The position numbers and the translations under genes were made by a program. Of a DNA stretch of 64,000 nt, positions 8,440-18,233 are shown piece by piece. Where the stretch lies: positions 310,001-374,000 of the forward strand of contig JANSYM010000001.1 of NCBI GenBank assembly GCA_024742355.1, read 5' to 3'. The first letter of the stretch is position 1. The number at the start of each line of letters is the position of its first letter. A model generated the notes under the pieces. That model saw nothing but the letters and a program-made list of their open reading frames with translations, did not search any database and had not been told where the DNA came from. This DNA comes from Hyphomonadaceae bacterium (GTDB lineage: Bacteria; Pseudomonadota; Alphaproteobacteria; Caulobacterales; Hyphomonadaceae).

Positions 8440-8533
8440 TTGTTACAGGATGAGCTGATTTTTCACTTGGCTTTGTGTCAACTTTCTTACATATACAACT
8501 TTGTTGGGACAAAATCAGTCGCATTACAGAAAT

Positions 8534-8622
8534 CTGGCCTCCGCGTGCGTCCCCCCACCCAGCCTGCGGATGAGGCCAGTAGGGCCCACCGGACAAGTCC
8601 CCGTTCGGTGGGTCCGCTTATT
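8534..8622 (+). terminator. C-rich-loop hairpin followed by Rho-independent terminator
   Basis: Two hairpins follow the transporter gene. The first has 8-base arms (8534-8541/8572-8579) and inner CCGC/GCGG pairs, exposing a C-rich loop (GTCCCCCCACCC). The second has 10-base arms (8582-8591/8606-8615) and runs into a T-rich tail, a standard terminator for the plus strand. The pair may be a plain 3' UTR or the body of a small RNA. Confidence 0.6.
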
Positions 8623-8636
8623 TTCAGGCCAGACTT

Positions 8637-11600
8637 TTAAGACGCCACGGTTTGCATGAATTTGCGCATTGCATCCGCAGCGAGTGCGAATTGCGCAAAA
8701 CTTGGCTTGGACCCGGTATAGGTTTTGACTTCTTGCAGCAGTGTTGCCCGGGCGTCGCTATGCTGCTGCACCCACGTTTTCGTGTCTCCGGATGCCAGCG
8801 CCTGATGCGCAGCGTCGGCTTGCAGATGCTCAAGCTCGCGAATGAGGCCACGTGTGGCCAGTCGGTCCCAATGCGGCATCTCAGCGATCGCGGACGTTGC
8901 CGCTGCGCGCAGTCGGTCAAGCGACAGTGCATCGCCGATTTGTAGATAGGCCTTGGTGGCGGCGGCTGCATCTTGATCGCTCTTTGCCGCCAGTTGCATG
9001 ATCAGCGGTGCGTCTGCAAGCATGCGGGTCGCTGCCACAGCTTCCGCGAGTTCGCCTGGAACACCGTCGCGCCCAAGATGATTGATGCGGCGCTGGAAGA
9101 CCGCTTTTTCATAAGCGGGAAGTGTAGCGGCGGAGAGGCCTGCGAGGGCATCACGCGCGGCTGCAAACTGCTCAATCTGGGCCGCAATCGAGCCATCAGA
9201 ACCGGTTGTCAGCACACTATGCGTCAGGCGCCGAAGGGATGTGGCAAGTCCAGCCTGAAGATTGTTCTGGCGCTGGGTTGGCACCTGGTTATCGAGGCCG
9301 TCAATCTGAGTCTTCAGGTCCGAGATATTCAGCACCGCCCGCGCGACTTCAAAGGCCGCCACGATATTTGCGTTCGCCGCGCCGGACTGCTCGCGCAGGC
9401 GCAGCAGGAAGACGGGGCCGGCAATGTCGACGATCCGGTTGGCCAGCACCGTGCAGATGATTTCGCGCTTCAGGCGGTGCGCTTCCATCACGTCCTGATA
9501 TTGCAGCAGTGCTTCAGGGAAATATCCGCGCAGAGTGGACTGGAAATAAGGGTCGTCCGGGACCTCGGACTCGACCAGATCGTCAAACAGGACGATTTTG
9601 GTCCAGGCCATGAGAACCGCAATTTCCGGCCGGGTCAGGACGCGGCCATCGGCTTCGAACTGGCTCATCTCGGCCGTGCTTGGCAGGCCCTCGACTTCGC
9701 GATCGAGCACGCCGCGCTCTTCCAGTCGCACCATCAGCCGCTCGAAGGCGACATGGTCGCGCTTGGCGCGTTCTTCGGCAAGGCTCAGCGCCCCGGTCTG
9801 GGAATAATTGTGCGCCAGGACATGGTCGGCGACATCGTCTGTCATTGAAGCGAGCAATGTGTTGCGCTCACCGCTTGGCAGGGCGCCGCGACGCATTGCT
9901 TCGGTGCACAGGATCTTGATATTGACCTCATGGTCGGAGCTGTCGACGCCAGCTGAATTGTCGATTGCATCTGTGTTCAGACGCACTCCATTGAGAGCGG
10001 CCTCGATCCGGCCTGCCTGGGTGAGGCCGAGATTGGCGCCTTCGCCGACAACCTTGGCTTTCAATTCGCGGCCATTGATGCGCATGGAATCATTGGCGCG
10101 GTCGCCTGCATCTGCATGGGTTTCGTCCGACGCCTTGATATAGGTGCCGATGCCGCCAAACCAGAGCAGCTCGCAGTCGGATTTCAACAAGGCATGGATG
10201 AGCTCATCAGGCGTCACCGCGTCGGACGTGATGCCCGTCATCGCCTTGATTTGCGGCGTCAGTGTTACTGATTTGGCGCTGCGGTCGAAAATGCCGCCGC
10301 CTTCGCTGATCAGGCTTTCATCATAATCCAGCCAGCTGGACCGCGGCAGGTCGAACATGCGCTTGCGTTCTTCCCACAACCGTTCCGGATCCTGTGGGTC
10401 CGGATCGATGAAGATGTGCATGTGGTTGAAGGCGGCTTGCAGGCGGATCTGCTTGGACAGCAGCATGCCATTGCCGAACACGTCGCCGCTCATGTCGCCG
10501 CAACCGATGACGGTGAAGGGTTCGGTCTGGATGTCCTTGCCGATCTCGCGGAAATGACGTTTCACGGCTTCCCAGGCGCCGCGCGCAGTGATGCCCATCT
10601 TCTTGTGGTCATAGCCGGCCGATCCGCCAGACGCGAAGGCGTCACCGAGCCAGAACCCGTGTGAAACACTGATTTCATTGGCGATATCAGAGAATGTCGC
10701 CGTGCCTTTGTCAGCTGCCACAACCAGGTATGGGTCATCACCATCGTGAATAACCGTGCGCGCCGGCGCCTGGACGGCGCCATCGATGAGATTGTCGGTC
10801 AGGCCAAGCAGGCTGGTAATGAAGGTCTTGTAGGCGTCGATCCCGGCGTCGCGCACGGCCTCGCGGCTGCCACCAAGTGGTAACTGTTTGGGAAAGAACC
10901 CGCCTTTTGAGCCGACCGGCACAATCACCGCATTCTTGACCTGCTGCGCCTTGACCAGGCCCAGCACTTCGGTGCGGAAATCATCGCGCCGGTCTGACCA
11001 TCTGAGGCCGCCGCGGGCAACCGGGCCGAAGCGACAATGCACGCCTTCGACCATGGGTGAGTCGACAAAGATCTCGCGATACGGTTTTGGCGCTGGCAGG
11101 TCTTCCAGATCGCGGCTGGCAATCTTGAAACTGATATAGGGCAGCGACTGACCGTCGACGCCATGCTGATAGAAATTGGTCCGTTGCACCGCCATGATCA
11201 GGTCGGCCAACCGGCGGATCACGCGGTCATGATCCAGAGAGGCGACAGCTTTCAACGCGTCCTCGATCTGGTCGCCGAGCGTCACCATCGCGGCGTCGCG
11301 ATTATCCGCAAAGTCCGGATCGAACCGGGCTTCGAACAGCGCCACCAGGTATTTGGTCAGCTCAGGATTATTGTTCAGGGCCGCAATCTGGGTTTGCCGG
11401 GCTGGATCGAGACCGGTCTGGTGGCGATAAGCGCACAGAGCGCGGCACAGACCGGACTGGCGCCATGTCAGGCCGGCATTGAACACGAGCGCATTGAAAC
11501 CATCATTCTCGGCGCGATCGCTCCACACGGCGACGAAGGCGTCTTCGAAGGCCGCACCGACTTCGGCGAGATCAATATCCTGGCCATCGACCCGGCGCAT

Positions 11601-13367
11601 GGACAGCGAGTGAATCCAGTATTCATCTGGCGCATCCGGCACCGGCTTGGCGGTCGGTGCGACTGGGTAGCCGGTCTCGAAGGCTACGAAGAGGCCCATA
11701 CGCTCGAACACGGGCACGCAATCTGAAAGCGCAATGGCGCCGCTGCGTGAATAGACTTTGGCGCGAATTTTCGCCGTCTCATCCTTGCTGCGACGGTAGG
11801 CGCGCAAGGCAATCGGACTGTCCTGGTGCAGATTGGCCAGCATGGCGACATCGGCCATTGCTTCTTCCGGATCGAAGGCTTCGCGATAGGCGGCGTTGAA
11901 GGCGCCTGTGAATAAGGTCGCCAATGAGCGCGCATCATCATTCAGATCGCTGCTCATGACGGCGTCGTGGAAGCGATCATTCCATGTTCGCGAAAGCTCA
12001 GCGATGGTCCGTTCCAGGTCTTCGAAATCAGGTCTCGGGCCGGATGCAGGAAGGGCGGTTTCAAACAGGACGCGAACCATTGTGGCGCCGTCAAAACTGG
12101 GCTGGAAGCTGCTCATGCGGCCGCCCCAGGCGGTTTCGATGGCTTCGGCTATGTGTCGCCGCAAGTCAGTGTCATACGCTTCACGCGGCACGAATACGAC
12201 GGTTGAGACAAAGCGATTGAAACGGTCGGCACGGGTGAACACACGAACGCGCGGACGGGCGACCAGGTCGAGCACGCCTTGCATGATCGGCGCGAGCTCT
12301 TCCGACTTGGTCTGGATGAGTTCGTCGCGCGGCCAGCCCTCGATGATGTTGGACAGGGTTTTCTCATTGTGGCTGCCGGGCAGCACATTGAGGATGTCCA
12401 GCACGCGCTCCATCCGGCGGCGCAGGAGCGGGATGTTGCGCACAGACTCATTGTACGCTTCGGCCGTGTATAGCCCGAGGAACCGGGTCTCGCCGATGAC
12501 CTCGCCCTTTTCGCCGAAATGCTTGACCCCGACATAGTCGCAGGCAACGCGGCGATGGACGCGGCTTTGCAGGGTCGCCTTGGCCATGATCAGGGTTTCT
12601 GGTTCAGCCAGGAAAGCCCCGATCTCTTCGGTGAGCAGCAGCGGTTCAGCGCCGCGATTGAGCACATTGCGCGCATCATCGCGCAACAGTCCAAGGTTGG
12701 AGCCTTCAACGGTGTCGGGCTCTTCTGGCAGCACATTGCCGTCCGGGCCGGTCTGGAACGTGTAACTGCGAGCGCCGAGGAAGACGAAACGCTCATTGCC
12801 GAGCCATTTCAGGAACTCGACCGCTTCGTCCTTATAGCGGGCGGAGACGTGCGAATTATTGTTGAGACGCTCAATCTCTGCGGCCATGCGGGCGCGCATT
12901 TCCTGATAATCCGCGGTGGCGGCATGTACATCGGAAAGGGTCGCTTGGGCTTCTGCCAGCAGGCGCGCCTGTTCGCCTTCGCTGAGATCCGGAAGATGGA
13001 TCTGGATCAGCGAGAACCGGCCGTCTGCGGTTTCAACGATCGGATGGAAAAGCGTCATCACTTCAAAGCCGAGGTCGCTACAGGCACCGAGCAGCGAATC
13101 GACCAGGAAGGGACGATCGGGGCCAACCGCTTCGAGCAGGTGATGTCCGAGCAGTTCATTGCGAACGCCCTCTGCCGGGCGGATTCTCACCGCGGCCGTC
13201 TTGGTTGATTCGAACCATTCCCAGAGCGATTTGCCCAATGTCTCGATATTGCCCCTTGGGATAGAATTCCGCGAATCAGGCGGAACCTCGGCAAGCATTT
13301 GCGCAATGCAGGATGCTAGAGGGTCAGAATTTCTGGAATTGTCGGAAGTGTGAGAATGATCGGCCAT
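8637..13367 (-). CDS. gdhZ: NAD-specific glutamate dehydrogenase, large (about 180 kDa) class
   Basis: A 1576-residue protein, the normal size of the large NAD-dependent glutamate dehydrogenases (Caulobacter GdhZ, Streptomyces L_180 class). It oxidatively deaminates glutamate to 2-oxoglutarate and ammonia in the cytosol. The N-terminal half carries the regulatory ACT-like segments of this family. The catalytic part shows GSKGGFFPKQLP with the active-site Lys, YDHKKMGITARGAWEAVKRHFRE, and the NAD-binding CGDMSGDVFGNGML. The C-terminal third is the helical extension unique to this class. The start at 13367 has AAGGGCAG upstream. It lies downstream of the M1 aminopeptidase on the same strand, which suits amino-acid catabolism, but 116 bases separate them. 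Confidence 0.95.
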   Translation of the reverse strand: MADHSHTSDNSRNSDPLASCIAQMLAEVPPDSRNSIPRGNIETLGKSLWEWFESTKTAAVRIRPAEGVRNELLGHHLLEAVGPDRPFLVDSLLGACSDLGFEVMTLFHPIVETADGRFSLIQIHLPDLSEGEQARLLAEAQATLSDVHAATADYQEMRARMAAEIERLNNNSHVSARYKDEAVEFLKWLGNERFVFLGARSYTFQTGPDGNVLPEEPDTVEGSNLGLLRDDARNVLNRGAEPLLLTEEIGAFLAEPETLIMAKATLQSRVHRRVACDYVGVKHFGEKGEVIGETRFLGLYTAEAYNESVRNIPLLRRRMERVLDILNVLPGSHNEKTLSNIIEGWPRDELIQTKSEELAPIMQGVLDLVARPRVRVFTRADRFNRFVSTVVFVPREAYDTDLRRHIAEAIETAWGGRMSSFQPSFDGATMVRVLFETALPASGPRPDFEDLERTIAELSRTWNDRFHDAVMSSDLNDDARSLATLFTGAFNAAYREAFDPEEAMADVAMLANLHQDSPIALRAYRRSKDETAKIRAKVYSRSGAIALSDCVPVFERMGLFVAFETGYPVAPTAKPVPDAPDEYWIHSLSMRRVDGQDIDLAEVGAAFEDAFVAVWSDRAENDGFNALVFNAGLTWRQSGLCRALCAYRHQTGLDPARQTQIAALNNNPELTKYLVALFEARFDPDFADNRDAAMVTLGDQIEDALKAVASLDHDRVIRRLADLIMAVQRTNFYQHGVDGQSLPYISFKIASRDLEDLPAPKPYREIFVDSPMVEGVHCRFGPVARGGLRWSDRRDDFRTEVLGLVKAQQVKNAVIVPVGSKGGFFPKQLPLGGSREAVRDAGIDAYKTFITSLLGLTDNLIDGAVQAPARTVIHDGDDPYLVVAADKGTATFSDIANEISVSHGFWLGDAFASGGSAGYDHKKMGITARGAWEAVKRHFREIGKDIQTEPFTVIGCGDMSGDVFGNGMLLSKQIRLQAAFNHMHIFIDPDPQDPERLWEERKRMFDLPRSSWLDYDESLISEGGGIFDRSAKSVTLTPQIKAMTGITSDAVTPDELIHALLKSDCELLWFGGIGTYIKASDETHADAGDRANDSMRINGRELKAKVVGEGANLGLTQAGRIEAALNGVRLNTDAIDNSAGVDSSDHEVNIKILCTEAMRRGALPSGERNTLLASMTDDVADHVLAHNYSQTGALSLAEERAKRDHVAFERLMVRLEERGVLDREVEGLPSTAEMSQFEADGRVLTRPEIAVLMAWTKIVLFDDLVESEVPDDPYFQSTLRGYFPEALLQYQDVMEAHRLKREIICTVLANRIVDIAGPVFLLRLREQSGAANANIVAAFEVARAVLNISDLKTQIDGLDNQVPTQRQNNLQAGLATSLRRLTHSVLTTGSDGSIAAQIEQFAAARDALAGLSAATLPAYEKAVFQRRINHLGRDGVPGELAEAVAATRMLADAPLIMQLAAKSDQDAAAATKAYLQIGDALSLDRLRAAATSAIAEMPHWDRLATRGLIRELEHLQADAAHQALASGDTKTWVQQHSDARATLLQEVKTYTGSKPSFAQFALAADAMRKFMQTVAS

Positions 13368-13483
13368 AAGCAGCTGCCCTTGGAAGGATGTTCTTCCTTA
13401 AGGGAAATCTCGCGCCGTCTCAATCGAAATGGCATTGATTTTTTTGCAATGACTGTTGACTGCGATGTCAGCTGCCTTGGTCG

Positions 13484-16207
13484 CTATCTCGCCTCGAGCG
13501 CCGCCGCCAGTTCATTGCCTTTTATCGACCGGAAAGCCGCGCACAGTCGCGCGGTTTCAGAGGCCTGCGCCAGCCGCCGTTCATAGCCTGGAATAAGGTC
13601 GGCTTTGCTGTCCAGGAACGTGATGGCGTCGTCGATTTCATCCGCCGTGCAGAAATAGGCCACCAGCCGCGCCGTTTGCGGTTTGCGGATTTCCGGTGTG
13701 TTCGCAATCACGGCATCGAAATCGGATTTGAACTTGTCCCAGGCGGCGGCTGCGACAGACGTGTTCTGCAAGGCTGACAGATAGACGCCCCAGGCAACCT
13801 GTCCGTCAAACCCGTCACCTCGGACGCGGTCCATCAAGGCGAGGACGTCGGCTTCATCGCCATGCTCAGCGAGCGTATAATAGGTCTGCCGCCGCTCACG
13901 TTGGTTGGCGGTCGATGCCGCGAAGCCGAGCGCCGCTTGGAAAAAGGCACCGTCATCATTCTCAGCGGCAATGCCGATCGCGGTTTGGACCATATCTGGC
14001 GTCAGTGCTGACGCATCGGGATCATTGATGACACCGACATAAGCCGCCGCCGCAGCCGCCAGGCGCGCGCGATCTTCCGGCAGGTGCCCGACTTTCAGCA
14101 GGCGTGCATTCAGCCCCGTCTTGAGCAATTGCTCTCCTTCGCTGAGCGATTGGGGCGCACTTGCCTCCAGACGCTGCCAACGCGGGCCATAGGCCGACAT
14201 GACGAAATCCCGGAAGGCCTGCTGCGAGGTCTCGTCCGCAAGCGCCTCCATATAGGTTTCAAGGTTTGGCATTGGGTCGAGCGCTGCGCTCCAGGTGCCG
14301 TTTGCATTGACTTCCAGGGCCTGCAAAAGCGTTGACGCAGACAGGCTGCCAGCGGCGAATGAAGCGGTCGCACTGTCGGCGAAGCTCAGCTGCTCGGCCG
14401 GCGTCAATCGGTCATAGTTCGCGATCAGGGCCTGCCAAGCCGTGTCGTTCAGATTAAAGCGCCAATAGCCTGCGCCGTCCGCATTCGGCATCACCCAGTC
14501 CGGACATTGGCCTTCAACAGGAATCTCCAGAACCGGCCCCGTGAACATGTCGCGATAAGTGTGCGTGTCGGTCCCGCTGCCGGTCTTGATGGCGAGCGGG
14601 ATTACCCAGGTCTGTGCGCCTGGATCAATCGTCGAGCCGAGCGGGGCATAACGGCTTTGCGTCACTGTAATCAGGCCGGAATCCGGGGCTGGACAGGTCA
14701 AATTGACCTGCAGGTTCGGAATGCCCGGCTGCATGATGAAGGACGTGAAACTTTCGACCACGTCAGGCGACTTGCTGCCATCGGCAATCGAGGTCATGAA
14801 ATCGTCGACGTCAGCAACGCCGTCCTCGAACCGGCGCATGTGCAGGCGGATGCCGTCTCTGAAGGCGTCTTCGCCGAGATAATTCTCGAACATGGACAAG
14901 ACGCCGCCGCCTTTGCGGTAGGTGATGGCGTCAAAGGCATCCAGAATGTCGGCATTGCGCGCGATCGGATTTCGGATCTGGCGTGCGGAGGCGAGGCTGT
15001 CATTGTTCATGGCGCCAATCGCGGCCCGTTGCGCCGCCACGTCGAACCCGGTGTCCGGATAGACCGCGTTCATGGTCTTGTAGCTGATCCAGGTCGCGAA
15101 GGCTTCGTTGAGCCAGATATCATTCCACCAACGCGGTGTGACCAGATTGCCGAACCATTGATGGCCGAGTTCATGGGCGTGCGTCGTCATCGCCTGCCGT
15201 CGACCGGCAAGGCTGGTGCGATCATTCAAAAGCAGCCGGCTTTCCCGGTAGATGATCGCGCCAGCATTCTCCATCGCGCCATAAGCAAAATCAGGGGCCG
15301 CGATCAGGTCGAGTTTGCCATAAGGGTAGGGGTAATCGAAATAGGCTTCCTGCCAGACCACCATCTCATCCGTGATCGCCATCGCCTGTTCCAGCTGGTC
15401 GCCTTTGCCAGAAGGCGAGAAGCCACGAAACGGAATCGCACGCGGGCGGATCTCATTTGGCGGCAGAACGCCGCCATCGCGCAAATCATACGGTCCGACC
15501 GCCAGCGCAACGAGATAGGACTGGATGTCTCGCGTCGTCGCGAATTGAAACTCGATATTGCCGTCATCACGCGTGGTCTGAGCCTTCAGAGGGGCATTGG
15601 TGACGACCTGGTTGCCTGCCGGCGTCGCGACGGTCAGCGTCCATGTGGTTTTGAAACGCGGTTCGTCAAAACTCGGCACCAGACGGCGCGCGTCGATCGG
15701 CTCCATCTGCGTGGCGAGATAAGGTCGACCATTCTGCTCCGCCTTGTAGAGCCCGGCCAGGCCAAGATTGTAGGGGGCGGTATAGTCCAGTAAAAGTGTT
15801 GAATTGCCTTTTGGAACGGGCGTCGCAAAGTCGAGGCGCGAGACGCCGCCTTCTGCCTTGGACCGCGTGAATGTGGCTTCGAGCTCGGTACCATCAGCAA
15901 GCCGGGCGGACGCCGATGAGATGTCATGGTCGATACTGTGCAGCCAGACGCGCGCGTGCGGTTCATCCAGCGTGACATCGATCTCGACCTGTCCGGAGAA
16001 TGTGTCCTGCGCCGGATCGGTATAAAGGCTCAGCCGATAGGCCGTGGGCGTGACGCCATCTGGCAGCTGACCGGCTGGCGGAACATCCTGCAGGATGGGT
16101 GGCACGTCGTCGAAGGTGATATCACCCTCGCTGCGGGTACAGGCGCTCAGAAGAACAGCGCCAGCGATTCCAGCGAGCAGGCATGATCGAAAGGTTTTCG
16201 TCAGCAT
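13484..16207 (-). CDS. M1 family metallopeptidase (aminopeptidase N-like) lipoprotein
   Basis: A 907-residue gluzincin aminopeptidase. The start at ATG 16207 gives a signal peptide ending in a lipobox (LLSAC, Cys about residue 20), so the enzyme is probably lipid-anchored outside the cytoplasm; the longer open frame begins inside the divergent GST region. The substrate motif GAMEN (YGAMENAGAI) and the zinc site HELGH (345-349) with the downstream Glu in WLNEAFATW are intact. The C-terminal half is the ERAP1-like helical domain. It releases N-terminal residues from peptides, feeding amino acids to the downstream glutamate dehydrogenase in principle. Confidence 0.93.
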   Translation of the reverse strand: MLTKTFRSCLLAGIAGAVLLSACTRSEGDITFDDVPPILQDVPPAGQLPDGVTPTAYRLSLYTDPAQDTFSGQVEIDVTLDEPHARVWLHSIDHDISSASARLADGTELEATFTRSKAEGGVSRLDFATPVPKGNSTLLLDYTAPYNLGLAGLYKAEQNGRPYLATQMEPIDARRLVPSFDEPRFKTTWTLTVATPAGNQVVTNAPLKAQTTRDDGNIEFQFATTRDIQSYLVALAVGPYDLRDGGVLPPNEIRPRAIPFRGFSPSGKGDQLEQAMAITDEMVVWQEAYFDYPYPYGKLDLIAAPDFAYGAMENAGAIIYRESRLLLNDRTSLAGRRQAMTTHAHELGHQWFGNLVTPRWWNDIWLNEAFATWISYKTMNAVYPDTGFDVAAQRAAIGAMNNDSLASARQIRNPIARNADILDAFDAITYRKGGGVLSMFENYLGEDAFRDGIRLHMRRFEDGVADVDDFMTSIADGSKSPDVVESFTSFIMQPGIPNLQVNLTCPAPDSGLITVTQSRYAPLGSTIDPGAQTWVIPLAIKTGSGTDTHTYRDMFTGPVLEIPVEGQCPDWVMPNADGAGYWRFNLNDTAWQALIANYDRLTPAEQLSFADSATASFAAGSLSASTLLQALEVNANGTWSAALDPMPNLETYMEALADETSQQAFRDFVMSAYGPRWQRLEASAPQSLSEGEQLLKTGLNARLLKVGHLPEDRARLAAAAAAYVGVINDPDASALTPDMVQTAIGIAAENDDGAFFQAALGFAASTANQRERRQTYYTLAEHGDEADVLALMDRVRGDGFDGQVAWGVYLSALQNTSVAAAAWDKFKSDFDAVIANTPEIRKPQTARLVAYFCTADEIDDAITFLDSKADLIPGYERRLAQASETARLCAAFRSIKGNELAAALEAR

Positions 16208-16322
16208 TTTGCGATCCAATACAATCCATGAGGCACGGCTTGAAGCATAGGATTTGGACAGGCGCAAAGGTTTCTCTGCGTTCATCTTTTCGGATGCGAC
16301 AAATAGCAGTAGGGCAGGTTCC

Positions 16323-16997
16323 ATGAAACGGCTATGGCACTGGCCTATCGACCCGTTGGGACGGACGGTTCGCTTGATGATGAGCGAAAAAGGGTGGACC
16401 TATGAGTCCATCGAAATTCGCCCATGGGTGTCGGATCTGGAACTCGCCGCGCTGGCCCCGGGCGCCTGCGCGCCGGCACTTCTGGACACGGATGCCGAGG
16501 TGAAAACCTCGGCGGTCGGATCGCTTGCCATTTGCGAATATATCGAAGAGGCGCTGCCGAGCCCGCGTCTATTGCCGTTCACGCCGATGGAGAAGGCCGA
16601 AGCGCGGCGTCTATGGCAATGGGCGGAGGAGAGCTTTGCCGGCATCAACAACACGCTGCTGGCTGAGCGGGTGACGCAATGGGTCAAGCGCGATCGCTCC
16701 CCTGACAGCCTTGCCTTGCGACAAGGCGCCCATGCCCTGAAGAACCGGATGACCTTCCTCGAAGCCCTTGCTGGTGAGCGCGCGTATATTGGCGGGCGGA
16801 ACTTCTCGATTGCCGATCTCAGCGTCGCGGCGCACTTGTCGGCCTATGATTATTTCGGCGATGTGCCCTGGGATCTCACGCCGGATTTGAAAGCCTGGTA
16901 TGCCCGGATGAAGTCGCGCCCGAGCTTTCGCGGATTGCTGGAAGACCGGGTTGGCAATGCCAAGCCTGTGAAGCACTATACCGACCTGGACTTTTAA
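16323..16997 (+). CDS. Glutathione S-transferase family protein
   Basis: A 224-residue protein with an N-terminal thioredoxin-like domain (MKRLWHWPIDPLGRTVR...) and a C-terminal all-helical domain with the N-capping motif IGGRNFSIADLSVAAHL. The usual N-terminal Cys/Ser catalytic position reads Pro-Leu-Gly, so the chemistry is unclear. GGCAGG upstream supports ATG 16323. It is divergent from the aminopeptidase and followed 11 bases later by the orphan secreted protein, with which it may be co-transcribed. Confidence 0.85.
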   Translation: MKRLWHWPIDPLGRTVRLMMSEKGWTYESIEIRPWVSDLELAALAPGACAPALLDTDAEVKTSAVGSLAICEYIEEALPSPRLLPFTPMEKAEARRLWQWAEESFAGINNTLLAERVTQWVKRDRSPDSLALRQGAHALKNRMTFLEALAGERAYIGGRNFSIADLSVAAHLSAYDYFGDVPWDLTPDLKAWYARMKSRPSFRGLLEDRVGNAKPVKHYTDLDF

Positions 16998-17008
16998 TCG
17001 GGGGTATC

Positions 17009-18172
17009 ATGCTTCGCGCATTATTGAGTTTTGCTGTCTTGTGTTGGTGCGGGGCCGCCCCCGTCTGTGTGGCCCAGTCAGCGTATGAGTACGATCGTTA
17101 CATCAAAAAGTTGAACGATTGGTCCGAAATGACCGGTTTCATTTTTCGGGATGCGTCTCGCATCGTGCGGCCATCGGACGACGTGTTCGATGCATATGTG
17201 CAGTTTATGGAAGGTAAGATCAGCGAAGAGGCGGTCAGGTCCAGGATCGAATTCGCGCGTGAATCCGTTGAATCGGAAACACGATTTGCGCGGGAGAGTG
17301 TCGATTTTTTGCCGGAACCACCCGCGAAACCCGATTGGTCGCAAATGCAGGTTTTCTTCACCCCGGACAAGCTTAACCGAATTCTTGACCACTCGCACTC
17401 TCATGCCGTTGAAGTCATTGATTTCGTTGATAATGCTTTGGGAAATGAGTATGTGGATTTTGAGGCTTTTGCCAGAATCCAGGACCAACGCACGCGCGCT
17501 TTGCTGACCATTGACGAGACCTTCATCCAAGCGACACTCAGTCAATTGCCTGACCGCGATATTCCTGTTGCGACGTTGTATGAATTGGAATTGATAACGC
17601 TGGAAATCGCGCACCTCCTTATGGATATGCAGACGAATGTTCTGGCAAATGGAAACGTGACTGAATACGTGCGCGCTCAAACGAAATTTGAGTCCGCGAT
17701 TGAATCGATTCCGGAAACTGTTCAAAAAGGAGAGCGGCAGCAGGTCGAAGTGGAACGCGATATCGAAGCGGAGTGTCGCGATGCGTCCTTTCAGGACCAA
17801 ACCATGTGCGACAGAGCGCGCAAAGCCACTGCGCTGTTCGGCCAGGCTTGGGCACTGGAGACCGCCATCTACGTTTGCCTATCCGAAAACTCGCCGGCTA
17901 GGATTCCACAAACCGAAGCCGATCGCGTTCGTCTCGGCCAACTCATGGGTGTTTTGGAACTCGCGGCGGAAAAACGAGTGCGTCTCTCAGACAACCGTGT
18001 AAACGCGAGTGAAGGTCGATCAGCTGCGGCGAAAATTGAATTCCCATTGAACGGCGAAAAAGATGTAGATCTTTGCACACCAGTGGCATCCGAAAAAGCG
18101 AGAAGCGATAGAAAGAAAGCAGCGGAGACAAGCTTAGAGACGCAGGAGCGTGAGCTCGCCGTTCCCACGTGA
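17009..18172 (+). CDS. Orphan secreted protein of unknown function
   Basis: I do not recognise this 387-residue protein. It has a good ribosome binding site (GGGGG before the ATG) and a Sec signal peptide with probable cleavage after VAQS near residue 24. The mature part is predicted mainly helical, acidic and charged, with four Cys (256, 267, 290, 356) that could form two disulfides. It ends in a Lys/Glu-rich tail. No transmembrane helix follows the signal. Its coding sequence is visibly less GC-rich than the neighbours (many AAA, GAA, TTT and ATT codons), which hints at transfer or weak selection. It lies between a GST gene and queG, unrelated in function. Confidence 0.75.
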   Translation: MLRALLSFAVLCWCGAAPVCVAQSAYEYDRYIKKLNDWSEMTGFIFRDASRIVRPSDDVFDAYVQFMEGKISEEAVRSRIEFARESVESETRFARESVDFLPEPPAKPDWSQMQVFFTPDKLNRILDHSHSHAVEVIDFVDNALGNEYVDFEAFARIQDQRTRALLTIDETFIQATLSQLPDRDIPVATLYELELITLEIAHLLMDMQTNVLANGNVTEYVRAQTKFESAIESIPETVQKGERQQVEVERDIEAECRDASFQDQTMCDRARKATALFGQAWALETAIYVCLSENSPARIPQTEADRVRLGQLMGVLELAAEKRVRLSDNRVNASEGRSAAAKIEFPLNGEKDVDLCTPVASEKARSDRKKAAETSLETQERELAVPT

Positions 18173-18233
18173 ATTGCACATCGCGTCGCCATTTGGACTT
18201 GCTAAGATGCGCCGAAGCAGCTCGCTATGTAGA

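Noticed and set aside
14507-15793. 428-codon plus-strand open frame
   Set aside because: It is antisense to the M1 aminopeptidase, has no ribosome binding site and its product is a low-complexity Arg/His/Gly shadow.
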